Notes under the pieces: generated by a model
What the model was told of the DNA's origin: nothing
Databases searched by the model: none
Seen by the model: the letters and a program-made list of their open reading frames with translations, nothing else
Position numbers and translations under genes: made by a program
NCBI GenBank assembly: GCA_002104985.1
Contig: MCGO01000003.1
Span: forward strand, 1-64,000
DNA length: 64,000 nucleotides
Source of the DNA: Rhizoclosmatium globosum
Lineage: Eukaryota > Chytridiomycota > Chytridiomycetes > Chytridiales > Chytriomycetaceae
Direction: 5' to 3'
Part shown: positions 23,701-34,930 of the stretch, piece after piece
Numbering within the stretch: position 1 is the stretch's first letter
How the letters are laid out: every line of letters begins with the position of its first letter

Positions 23701-26700
23701 TTGTGTTCGTGGTAGTCGTAGTGATGGTTGTGATGACTGTAGTTGTTGTAGACGTTTCAACTTCAGCAACTGGCTCCGCGGTCTCCGAAACAACTTCAAC
23801 ACAAACAGCTTCAGTAATTCCGATAGCTTCGACGGGGAGAACGACTTTTTCTAGAGAAGCGTCAACGACAGCATTAGATTCCGCCACAACAGTTTCCTTC
23901 TCAGCAATATCAGCAGTGTTAGGGCTTGTTGACTCGACAACGGTCTCTGACACAACGACAGTGGATTCGTGATGACCTTCGACATTTTCTTCGACAGCTG
24001 CAACGACCTCAACCGTTTTCACAGCAGCTTGGGTGGCAATGACATCAGCATCCGCTGCTTGAAGCGAATTAACCACTGGTTGAACTTCGACCGTAACCAC
24101 CTCTGGCTCCGCGATAATTGCAACGGCTTCAGATAAAGTACCAACATGAGGGGCTGCAACCACTGTCTCATTCGATTCGTTAACAGCATGGTCAACGGAA
24201 TCGGTCTGAATAGTATCAAGAACCTCAGTTGCAACAACGGTTTCCTTTGAGACACTTGTATCGTTCTCGACACCATCGATTGTTGTTGTTGTCGTCGTCG
24301 TTGTAATAGTGGTAATAGTGGTGGTCTTGGTGACAGAGCTTTGAGCCTCTTCAAAGGCAGGATCAACTGCAAGTAAAGCGCCTGATTGCTCAACAGAAAT
24401 AGATTCTTCGATAACTTCGCTTGGAACGTATGAAGGAACAGCCTCTTTGGTTGCTACTTCAGCTTGAACTGTTGGCTCCACAGTGTCAACAATCGCCACA
24501 GGAACAACAGTTACCACAACGTCATCGACATCCACAATTGCAAGAGGAGCTTCAGCCACAACTGGTGTCGACTCAACGACAACTTCTCTTGGAACATATT
24601 CACCGACAACAGCACTGGACTCCTCAACCGTTGATGTTGGCTCCAGAGAAGAGCTCGACGTTTCCACCGCGGTTACAGTCGTGGTTTCCACCGTTTCCAC
24701 CGTTTCCACCGTTTCCACCGTTTCCACCGTTTCCACCGTTTCCACTGTTTCCACTGATTCGACACTTTGTACGGTTTCGACAGGAGCTGACTTAGACACA
24801 TCAACTTCCTCAAACTGTTGCGAAGATCGTTCCACAGGGACAGACCCAGCGTAAGAAACCGCAGCGATTTCGGCAGGTTCGACAGGCTCAAGAACAAAGT
24901 GCTGGGTTTCAACGACTGGCTCAGCATTAGCTGTCTCTGTAACAACAGTGTCATCAACAATCACGCCTTCAGCAGTTTGCGTAACCACAATAGTCTCCGT
25001 AACAACCCGTCCTTCAGTGGTAGTGACAATCACATCTGTTGTGACTCGAGAATCCGCTGTTTCAGTCACCACCATATCTTCGACGATTTCCGCGTCCGCG
25101 GTTTCCGTAACAATGATGGTTTCCGTCACAACAGACTCGACAGTCTTGGTTTCAATCACGTCCACCACAACAACACCCGTGGCAGTTTCATTCACAGTGA
25201 TATCTTCAGTCACAATCGCACCATCTGCTCGTTCTGTCACGGTAATGGTCTCCGTGACCTTCCCGTCCGAAGTTTCGGCAACAGCAACCTCGCTGGCTTC
25301 CTTGGTGGCTTCCACTTCGATTGGTGCGATTTCCACAACATCGATATCAGCGACTGGAACTTGTACAACTGGCGCATCCTCGGCAACCTCAACAATTGCA
25401 GGCTGTGAGACAGTGGAGGCGCATTCCTCTGTTGTGGTGAGGACTTCGGGTGCACCTGTGGATTCAATAATGATGACCTTTTCGACTTCGGTGTTTGGGG
25501 GCGTCGATTCAATGACAACATCTTTAGACTCTGGGACTTCAGCCGTCGAAACTTCAACTGCAACTAGATTAATTACATCGATATTGCAAAAAAGAAAATA
25601 CCTGGCTGACTTTCACTTGCAATACCTTCTGAAACATTGACTTGTTCCGCAGTAGATGTGTCTGGCGATAAAACAATAGCCGTTTCGACTGCAGGTGCTT
25701 CCAAGAGAATGTCGCGGGTAATGGTTTCGACAACAGGTGTGATTGCGGCTGAAAATGAAAATTAGTCAAGAGTATCGTTACGAAGAAGTTCTACCTTTTG
25801 AAACATCAGTGGTAGTGATGGATTCAGAAACTGCTGGGAAGCTTGTTTCTGTTGAAGTTGTGGTGGTTGTGGTGGTTGTTGTGGTGGTTTTTGTTGATTT
25901 ACTTGATGGAGAACTTCCCCAAAGAGATGCGAAGAGCCCACGTTTCTTTGGTGGTGCCTGCTCTGCCACAGGCACACTGGCCGTTATTTTTTCGTCAACT
26001 ACTTCGACAACATTTTCGGTTGGGATAGCTGTAAACGTTTGGGATTCCTGTCTGGGATCGACTGTTTCAATGCTACTCGAGAGTTTGTTCTCAAGAGTGC
26101 CATATCCAGTGGAAACTGTATCACGATCAATGGTGTCGATTGAAGGATCCACCTTAATCAAAAATTTGTCAGAAGCGAAATAAAAAGAGAACTACATACA
26201 GAATCCTCGACAATGGCATTGCTTACCAAGGAATCAGCGACTGGAACTTCAATCTGAGTACTCTCAGTGTTAGTTGAAGTTTCAATCACGACAATATCTT
26301 TCTTAATGGTCTCCTCAAGGGAAACTTGAACCTAAACGAGTGTTAGACAAGTTTTTGTGCAAAATTTCACTTACTGGTTCCTTCTGGGGCATTAAGTCTG
26401 AAACTGTTTGTTCTACCTTATCAACAGCAGTTTCTACGGCTTCAACCACGACATCAAATAGGGAAAGATGTGACTTTATAGTCGAGGAATTAATCGACTC
26501 TTCCACCTGAGATTCTTCGGATTCGACGAGAACATTTGAGGGCTTCTCTGTTGACAATCCAAACGATTCAGTTTCCACAGTCGTAACAGTTGTTCTTTCT
26601 TCAACAATTGTTGGTACATTTTCGACGGCAACATCTCTTGTTGAAACCAAAAAACCTTCAACTACATCAGTGGTTGGCGCATTGGAACCTTTTGAAGTGT

Positions 26701-29700
26701 CGTTCTCCTCGAGAAGTATCTGAACAGGAGGCGTTCCAACAGGGGCTGCTTCGTTGGGAGAAATGTCAGCCACAACCACCATGGGCTCAGCAAACTCCCT
26801 AGATTGTACTTCCACGGCGCTTTCTGTTGAAATAACGGTATAGCTAGCGATATTAACGTCGTCAACTGCAGGAGTTACTATATTTTCAGGAGTGGAAGCT
26901 TCCAAGAATACTTCCGAAACCGTCGATTCAAGTTTTTCTGTAATGACCTGCGCATTGGGTGTGGCATTATCTTGAATAGCATCCTTTGACTCGTTTGTCT
27001 CAGGGGGCTCCAAAGTGTAACTTTTCGATTCAACCACAGCTGGTCCATCAGAAGTTTCAGTCACAATAGTATCCTCCACAGTAACGCCTTCCGAAGTCTG
27101 AGTGACAATGATAGTCTCAGTTACAATGCGGTCCTCCGTAGTTGTGACAATGACGTCTTTGGTGATTCGAGATTCACCAGTCTCAGTCACAATCACATCT
27201 TCCACCACTTCAAGATTCGCCGTCTTGTTGATAGTTATCGTCTCTGTAATAACTGAATCATCCGCCTTTGTCTCAATAACATCCGTAACTACAATGCGGG
27301 AAGGGGTCTCCACAACTGTTAGATCCTCTGTAACAACTGCACCGTCAAGATTTTCAGAAACTGTGATGGTTTCAGTTACTTTTGTGTCATCTGTCACTGT
27401 TACAACCACGTCTTGAATGACATTGTCCGAGACTGTCACAGTCTCAAGAACAACTGGCTCTTCCAGAGCAGAAATTGATTCAATACTTTGAACTGGCGTA
27501 AAATTGGATTCAGTGGCATACGATGTGGTGACAACAGGAGCAGTCTCAGTGATATCTCGTGTAACGACTTCCTCAACAGTATTTGAGGCAAGATATGACT
27601 CACTCTCCGACGTGGCTACATTCACTGGAATGCCATCCTGTAAATTTGAAGCTGTTGCTGATGTTGTTGTGGTAGTGGTTGTGGTTGTGGTTGTGGTCGT
27701 AGTTGTTTTATGGTTTGGAGTGTCCTTGACCCCAAATAATGATGAAAAGAATCCACTTCGACTCGGTGATTCCGAAGATTCAACAGGAGTTTGATCAATT
27801 TCAGGGAGTTCTGCAACTTCGGTTGATTCAGTTGCAATCTCACGGACAGTTTCTTGAAAAATCTCAACGTCCTCTCTTGTGGCATCATTCACAATGTCAC
27901 TATCATTCAATTTTACTGAATCAGAAACATCCTAAGTCAATTCAAATTAGATTAAGTCAAAATAAGTTAAAAACACTCACCGCCGTGAGATCAATCTCGG
28001 TTTCTTGTTGATCCGCGTTCACGATTCTTTCCAAGACAAAATGTTGTTTGCGCTTGGACGACTTTTCCCCACCTGATTCGGCCGTTTCTTGTGCATCTGC
28101 GTTAATAGGAGCATCAGTTGATTCGGCTGAAGAGCCAAGTTCATTTTCCGCCGGTTCAGACGACGTCTTGTCCAAAGAAACAGGCTCGGCAACTTCAACG
28201 TTTGCTGCATCCGAAGCCTTGATTGTAAAGCTTTGTGTTTCAACCACTGGATGAGCACCGACAGTTTCTACAACAACAGTGTCTTGGACTGAGACTGATT
28301 CTGCAGTGCGCGTCACAAGAATGGTTTCGGTAACAACCTGTCCATCAGTAGTAGTAATTATCACGTCTTTGGTGACTCTGGAATCTGCGGTCTCTGTGAC
28401 AATCACATCTTCAACAACTTCCGCGTCCTTTGTTTCAGTAATGATAATGGTTTCAGTGACTTTAGAATCACTTGACTTGGTTTCAATTACATCTACTAGT
28501 GTAACAAGACCTGGTGTTTCAGTGATTACCAAATCCTCGACCACAACTGCACCATTCGCTGTTTCCGTAACAGTGATAGTCTCAGTAATTTTTTCATCGA
28601 CCGCGGTCGTAATAGTGACATCTTGAATAGAATTGTCAGTAATAGAAACTGTTTCAACCACTTTGGGTGTGTCAGCAAGAGCATCATCAACAACTTTAGA
28701 AACATGAACGGATTCGTATGATTCTAGTGTAATGTTCTGTTCAGCAACGGTGGGAGATACTGGGTTTGCAGTTGCCTCAACAACTGTAACATTGGAAGTC
28801 TCAGCCACTACTGACTCTTCCACAGTCTCAACGCTTGAAGAAGCTAGTTCGACCTCACACGCTGGAATTGTACTTGTCTCAACAATGACAGGAGCTTCCG
28901 TTGATGCGACTTCCTCGGCAGGCAATGGCTCTGTCACATTTTCTGCAGGTGATGGCTCATCAATGACAAAGTCACGAGCGATGTATTCAGAAACAACTGA
29001 AGAGAGGTTAGTGAAACCAAATGTCGAATGTAACTTTGTCACCTGGTTCAACAGAAGAAACTGCCTCAGATGGTACACTCGTTGCTTTCTCCGCTACGTC
29101 ATTTGTGACAGCTACTACTTCAGCGGGCAATGATTCTGTCATAATTTCTGCAGCCAGTGGTTCATCGATAACAATATCCCGTGTAATGGGTTCAGAAACA
29201 ACTGCAGAGAAGTCAGTAAAAAAAGTGTCGTCTTCAATACGGTTACCTGGTTTGGACTCGTCGAGAAGAACAGCTTCTGAAGGGGTCGCTGTTGGTTTCT
29301 CGGGCGCTTCGCTGGCTGTCGAAAGAATTTTGGTTGCAGCCGCGGCACTCGCTAAGATGGGAGCACTGCCCCAAATGGACGAAAAGAATCCTCCGCGTTT
29401 CTTTGGTGCTGCCTCTACTGCGACAGTCTCTTTTACGACAGTCTCTTTAACTTCAGTGACTGTCACAGTTTCAACAACCGTTGATGCAGCTGGCTCAGAA
29501 ACATTCTGAACTGGTTCCACTGCCTTATCCTCAACAACGACAACAGATTCTGTTTCCACGACCGAAACATTTTCCACGAGAGCTTCGGTTGGCGTTGGTT
29601 CCGCCACTTTAACTTCCGTTACTGTAACAGTTTCCGTCACGGTTTCGGTCTCAGTTTCGGCAACAATCGATGCGATCGGCTCCATCTCCGTTTTTGGAGC

Positions 29701-32700
29701 ATAATTGACAGCTTCAATGGGGTTCTCTTCAACGGCAACGACAGACTCTGCCTCCGGCACGATGACAGTTTCCACTGCAATCACTTGAGTAGGTGTTGAT
29801 ACAGTGGGTGCAGAATCTACAACCGTGACCACTTCAGTCACAGCTGATGCGACTGGTTCAATTTCAGTCTTTGGAGAATCATTGACTGCTTCAACGGCGG
29901 TTTCTTCAACAGTGACAACAGTCTCTGTCTCCACCACAGTGACAGTGTCAATGGCTGGGACTTCAGTTTCTGTTTGTGCAGCCTCCTTCACCTCCGTAAC
30001 TATCGTAGTTTCGGTGACAGTGTTAGTCTCAGCTTCGGTTGAAATCGACACGACTGGCTCGGTTTCCGTTGTTGGAGCATAATTGACAGCCTCAATGGCT
30101 TTCTCTTCAACAGCAACAACAGCCTCGCTCTCCACACTGCGACATTTTCTAACACAAGAACTTCTGTTGGTAAGTTTCGCTGACAGGAACAACACCCTAC
30201 CAGATTTTGTAAGATTAATAAGAAAAGAATAAATCCTACCACGTCTTTGTGAGAGACCAATTCCGCCACCTTGTGTTCAATAGTTTCGACAGCAGTTTCG
30301 ACAGCTTCAACTACTCTGCTAAGCAACGAATGATGCTCTTGGTTGCTTTCAACGACAGTGGCATCGTTGGGGCATCTTTGGAAACGACAGTTTCGTAATC
30401 AGTAGCAGCTGTCAGACTTCGCTTTCTTTGGATTCTGTAGTGATAGTTGTCGTTGTGGTCGTTGTGACGGCACTCTGAGTGACAGTTTCAATAGTAGGAA
30501 TTGACGTGACTCTTCTTGAACGATAATCTCTCTCGTTTGCACAGTATCAATTTGTTCAACATTGACAGTAGCAACTTCTCGGTGATTTCTGCAGATGCAG
30601 TCGCAACAATCACGACTTCACTTGTGCGGCGGCCAAGGCATTCTCTTTGGAGTCTCTTGAGGTACTGTTGCACATTCGACGATGTCGGTAATAACAGTTG
30701 AGGATTCAATGGTGAACTAGATTCTTCTGTCGTAACTGTTGTCACAGTCGTCGTTGTCGTTGTAGTGACAGTAGACTCTTCACCAACTACATTACTCTCC
30801 AGCACACTTCTTTCGGAAACAACAGAAGATTCTTCAGCTGGAAGAATCTCAGAGTCGGCAATAGGCTCTTGGGCGACAGGTTGTTCGTCAACAACTACGA
30901 TTTCTTCTTGGACGACAGCTTCGGCGGGATCTTCAACAGGTCGATTGTCGCGTCCAATACCGCAACCGATTCTGATGTTTCAACAACATTCCAGCAGCAG
31001 ATTTTTACTGGTGGTTGTAGTTCTTGTGTTGTGGTTGTCTTGGCCCGATCGGCTTCTTAACTGGCGACGCCGCCGACTTGACCGAAGTCGCAGCAGTTCT
31101 TTGACTCAGCGTCGTTGGTCTAGTGGTACTCGCTGGTGTGGTAGGAGTTGTTTGTCTCGAAGTCGAGACTGACGTCCTTGTTACAACAGGTGTAGCTGGG
31201 GTTTTAGTGGAAGTGGTTGTGGTGGTTCTTCGGGTGACAGTAGGTTGAGACGTCGATGTTGTCGCAAGAGTCTGCTTTCGGACTGCAGCAGGAGAAGCCA
31301 CACTGCGGGAAGTAATGGTTGGTCTCGGTACCGTGACTGGCGGTCTGGTGGAGGAAGAGGAGGTGCTACTGCTCTTTGAAGAAATCGAGGGCGAACGGCT
31401 TGTAGTCGTGGTGGTGGTTCGTTTCGCGGCTGTTGGTGTCGTTGAGGAAGTCTTCTTGGCAGTTGGAAGCTTTGTGGAGGTCGTACCTTCTTGCTCGAAT
31501 GACTTTGCTCTTTGTTTCACGTCTGGCCATTGAGTGACGGACGACTTTTTCTTTGGTCCGAGAGTTGGACTGGTCTTTGTGAAAGTGGAACCCTTCGAGG
31601 CCTTGACGATGGACGGCTTGATGCTTGCACCATCCGTGTCAGCATCGCTTAAAACAGATTCAGAGGTGATTGAGAATCTTCATCCTCTCGTGCCGAAACT
31701 TCCGTGACCTCGACAGGACTTTCAGCATCACCTTCCGCAGTCTCGTCATTACTTCCAATTCTTCTTCTTCTTCCTCAAGATCATCTTCCACGACTTCGTT
31801 AGATGAGCCGTAGTCATCCAACACGTATTCGATCGCGTCATCGGTTTCAACCTTCTCCAAGTCTACCAATTCGACGTCGACGACAGATTTCGCTTCATCG
31901 ATTTGCTGGTAAGGAACAGTATCAACGGTGAAAATAGATGATGTTGTGGATTTTGAGGGGAAATGAGAACTGAATCGACTTCGCAACTTTGAAGAAGAAC
32001 GCGGAGGACTCGCTTCGCCAAAAGCCTCTTGCTCTCCAGAGTCGCCAACAATATCAGATTCAATCGTATCTAATACGATCTCTCGGGTCTCTGTGGTGGT
32101 AATACTGACCGGCTCCTTAGATGGCTCTGGGACAACTGAAGCATTAGTTGTTTCGGAAGTCTTCGTGGTGGTTGTGACAGTAGTTTTGGTTTCAGCAGCA
32201 GGGGTGCTGCTTCCAAAGAATGACGAAAAGAATCCCGCTTTCTTCTTTGGAGCCTCCTCAACAACTGCAGTGGCCTTCTCAACGATAGTCGATGAAGTGA
32301 CTTCAGGGATTGACTTAACATTCTCAGCGAGGGCTGGAATGGGGGTATCAACAATGACTGGCTCTTCGTCGGCAGGTTTGACAAGTTCCCGATTCTTCTT
32401 GACAGTAGTGACTTCAGTAGTTTCGGTGACGTAAACTGTTTTTACACGCTTTTGTGCTTGGTATACGGCATAGGCTTCAGCGTTACGAGCCAACGCCTTG
32501 TTAACGTTTTCTTGAAGGGAAACAAGCCTAAACTTATATGTGAACACAATGAGGCTGGAATATATCGGTAAGTACAAAAAATAAGTAAATAATGTGTAAG
32601 AAAATTACATACAATTCGTTCTTGATAAGAGCAGCAGCAAGAGCTTCCTCAGCTTCAGCTGAAGCAACAACCTTCTGCTCGCCAATCTTGAGTTCACGCA

Positions 32701-33514
32701 GATGCTGGTTGATCGAAATAGCCTTAGCAAGTGCCAAAAGACCTTCACTGTCGATCTCGTTTCCCTGGAGATCAAGCTTTTCAAGTGTTGTATTCGAATG
32801 GAGTGCCTGTCAAAATCGAATGAGCCATCTGGACACCCACAGGCTTTCCCTATCTACAAACCTCAGCGATCATAACAACATCTTCAGTTGTAAGACCATC
32901 GTCATTCAGCTCAAGGGCAGCGATACCGGCATTACTCCGGATTTCACCGGCAAGCCAAACCAAGTCCAAGTCTCCTTCTTCAACAATTGTCTCCTCCAAT
33001 TCCTTCTTGTCTTCTTCAACAACAATCTCGACAGGCTTCAAAGAAGTAACTTGACGCGTCTCGGTGATTACGATTTCCTTAATGATTTCGCCATGTTCGC
33101 CAATGATAGTGGATTCGTTGGTGGCAACGACGGTGCTGGGCTCGGTGGCCTCCAAAGTTGCATTCTAATAAAGGGAAGGTTGTTAAGATGACGTGTGGTG
33201 ATATCCCAAGCATATCAATATTTGATCTTGAGACTCAATTTACCTCTGAGACGACCCTGGTGGTCGTTGTGACGGTCTGGGCACCGTCGATCAATGAGGT
33301 GCTAGAGTTTGTATCCTGTATGCCTGTTACGGCAGCTGCCTCAGTCGGAACGACTGGTGTGTCAGCTGTGTTCTGGATTTAAGGGTACAAGCGTTAGTCG
33401 TTTTACTGCCAAGAGAGCATCGGAATGTGAATGCATTTCGATATTAAGCTATTGGTTTGATAGTAGGGAGCTTTCAAGGGAATAGGAGAGCAGACGAAGG
33501 GGACTCACAGGCAT
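14728..33514 (-). CDS. Giant modular Val/Thr/Glu-rich membrane protein with tropomodulin-like LRR N terminus
   Basis: I read one minus-strand gene. ATG CCT at 33514 forms a two-codon exon with donor GTGAGT. It is followed by an Asn/Thr-rich exon (about 33244-33372), a tropomodulin-like LRR (33.17-32.6 kb) and long low-complexity T/V/E-rich exons. One membrane span lies near 15.3 kb, then a glycosylatable ectodomain, stop at 14728. About 24 introns of 45-60 bp are visible; those tested from 29 to 18 kb are mostly phase 1 with the exon ending ...PG|GTAA or GTGA. Repeated modules include VTETITVTETADGAVVTED-type strands, seven GFFSS-type motifs and three EAVETAVE helices. The whole would be near 5,800 residues. 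Frame shifts near 20.81, 29.9-30.8 and 31.0-31.75 kb interrupt it; the first is a one-base loss relative to its own paralogous copy. If some shifts are real, it is two or more genes. An actin-to-membrane linker is a speculative role. Confidence 0.55.
14933..15385 (-). other. Membrane span and Cys-containing ectodomain at the giant protein's C terminus
   Basis: A Gly run and a roughly 23-residue Val/Ile/Leu/Ala stretch (about 15300-15372) form a clear transmembrane helix. It is followed by about 115 residues with four cysteines (CSRN, CLES, CNN, CPAP) and three N-x-T sequons (NAT, NIT, NET), then a Pro run and an acidic tail. Sequons occur only after the helix, which supports cytosolic repeats and an external C terminus. 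The fold is unrecognised. Confidence 0.75.
16096..18213 (-). repeat. Intragenic duplicate block A1
   Basis: Nearly identical to 23411-25573 in the same orientation. It includes the VTETITVTERADGAIV module and the ITTITTT stretches. Length 2,118 bp against 2,163 bp; the 45-bp difference is explained by six extra 9-bp units in the other copy minus 9 bp of small deletions there. Confidence 0.85.
20636..23150 (-). repeat. Intragenic duplicate block B1
   Basis: Related to 26996-29560 at an offset of about 6.36-6.4 kb, with the same module order. The first 400 bp are near-identical apart from a few substitutions and a one-base deletion at 20809-20812. The stretches around 21.9-22.25 kb and 22.5-23.1 kb are also close matches; between them similarity drops. 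Confidence 0.75.
23411..25573 (-). repeat. Intragenic duplicate block A2
   Basis: Partner of 16096-18213. It carries an expanded 9-bp tandem repeat (gtttccacc) at about 24684-24754 that encodes VET eight times, against twice in block A1. At its 5' end the intron acceptor reads gcag where block A1 reads gcgg. Confidence 0.85.
26996..29560 (-). repeat. Intragenic duplicate block B2
   Basis: Partner of 20636-23150. It keeps the reading frame at 27171-27180 (gattcaccag), where block B1 has lost a C. Confidence 0.75.
32590..33175 (-). other. Tropomodulin-like leucine-rich repeat domain of the giant gene
   Basis: Exons here read VWLAGEIRSNAGIAALELND, then, after an intron of about 55 bp (donor GTTTGTAG, acceptor GACAG), ALHSNTTLEKLDLQGNEI and ISINQHLRELKIGEQKV, continuing into ENVNKALARNAEAYAVY after the intron near 32533-32620. 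Alternating LxxLxLxxN and the final HLRELKI-type repeat followed by a charged helix match tropomodulin/leiomodin C-terminal LRRs. Those domains bind actin pointed ends; actin binding here is inferred only. Confidence 0.65.
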
Positions 33515-33914
33515 TGACGGAAAAAATATAAGGGATATTATCGCCTCCCAAAAAAGATCAACTCCAGTCATTCGCGTTTTTATCTTTCGATTAATCGATT
33601 ACGTTTGTATAACTTAAGCGACTCGTGGGGGTTCCCTTGTGCATAACAAAATCTTTGCTGAACACATCCTGAAACTCCTTGGAATTATTTCAGCCTTCAA
33701 ACACCACTATTGTTTTTGTTCTCTTGCATTATTTGCTATTATTTGTTACCATATTAATTTGTTTTCCCACAATGAAGACGTCGTATTCACAGTGACTCAA
33801 ACATACAGCTCACGCCGATTTCGCAATCTTGCACCACCGCCAAGCCTATCTTGTGGAACCAGAGCATAAATAATACTTTCCAGATACGCAAGTGTCTTTT
33901 TCCCCCAGAAGTAA
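33515..33914. other. Intergenic stretch, no gene seen
   Basis: Probable promoter region of the giant gene: a T/A-rich stretch (aaaaaatataagggatatta) lies directly upstream of its ATG. The small frames at 33639-33869 and 33787-33988 show no conserved motif. Confidence 0.45.
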
Positions 33915-34592
33915 ATGGTCGAACCACCCTCAGTACCAGATAACACCAGTTTGCCTTGGCGATGGAAATCAAGAAGCCGGCACTTCAACCGCGTTCATAT
34001 TCAGTGGCATGCATTCTCTAAAGTTCCAACGCAAATCGTCAATAATGCCCTAACAGATTACAAGGAGGCGCCTCATTCAATTTCCTCAGTCAAGAGCAGA
34101 TAAACTCACATCCTCTCCTTACCGACGGCACAGTATCTCTCATAATAACATCAAGCAAGAGCTTGTAGCCACGAAACCCGAAACGAAATTCCTCCCAAAA
34201 TACAAGTTTAGAATTGTAAGCGCCTCTGACCACACTGCCGAGTATGGAGAGCTTGTTCTCCGCATCGGAAATGATCCGTGGGTATTTTGGAACGGCACAT
34301 CGGATACGAAGTACATGAACCTGAACGCGGTCACCGTTATGCAACACATGCTAGTATCCTCGCAATACAGTTTGCAAGAGCCGTTCACAATCTCAAAACG
34401 ATTTATATAACATGTGATCCAACCAACATAGCCTCATTCAAGACACTGGAACGAATTGGGTTTGAAGGGCAGTGCATGGGAACTTTTGATGTTCCTGAAC
34501 AAGCACCTCTTTACCGTACTGGAATGCGAAAAGTTATTTCATATCGATATGGTCCAGCGTGTGACTTATTGGAACCGCCTCTTGAAGAATAA
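33915..34592 (+). pseudogene. GNAT-family N-acetyltransferase copy 1, three frame breaks
   Basis: The start MVEPPSVPDNTSLPWRW at 33915 leads into NRVHI, then YKFRIVSASDHTAEYGELVLRIGNDPWVF, and after a break GYEVHEPERGHRYATHASILAIQFA and ITCDPTNIASFKTLERIGF. The latter blocks are typical of GNAT acyl-CoA-binding motifs (R-G-H-x-Y/G-T and N-x-x-S-x-x-x-L-x-x-x-G-F). Its paralogue is at 41643-42302. One-base shifts are needed near 34070, 34155 and 34292. No intron is apparent. They may be assembly deletions, since similar breaks hit other conserved genes, but three in one short gene make real decay plausible. Substrate unknown. Confidence 0.6.
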
Positions 34593-34930
34593 ATTATAAA
34601 GTTGATGTTGTTATTGTTATTGTGATGGCTGACGTACCCACTACGACCCTTGTATTTGAGATGTTGTGTGAAAACTTGGAGTTACACCTATAAACCTGTG
34701 GAAAGATGGATGTGGATTTGATATATCGAGGGTATCTTGTTTCAACCCCGTTGCTCAGGCTCTTAACGAAGTGCACTCGACCCACTGAGACAGAGAGCAT
34801 AGTCTCGTCAAGGCAAACACAAGATACATATCTTCTTCAAAGAAGATATTATTTGGAGAACAATGGGCGAAACAAGTTTCTCTTTTCTCCCTCCCCCTTT
34901 CCCCTTCTCAAAAAACCACCTCTCACAAAA

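Noticed and set aside
15326..29509. Many Ser/Thr/Val-rich plus-strand open frames
   Set aside because: Antisense of the giant gene; they have no start context or splice structure of their own.
33787..33988. Two small minus-strand frames upstream of GNAT copy 1
   Set aside because: They overlap its 5' end in antisense and show no recognisable domain.
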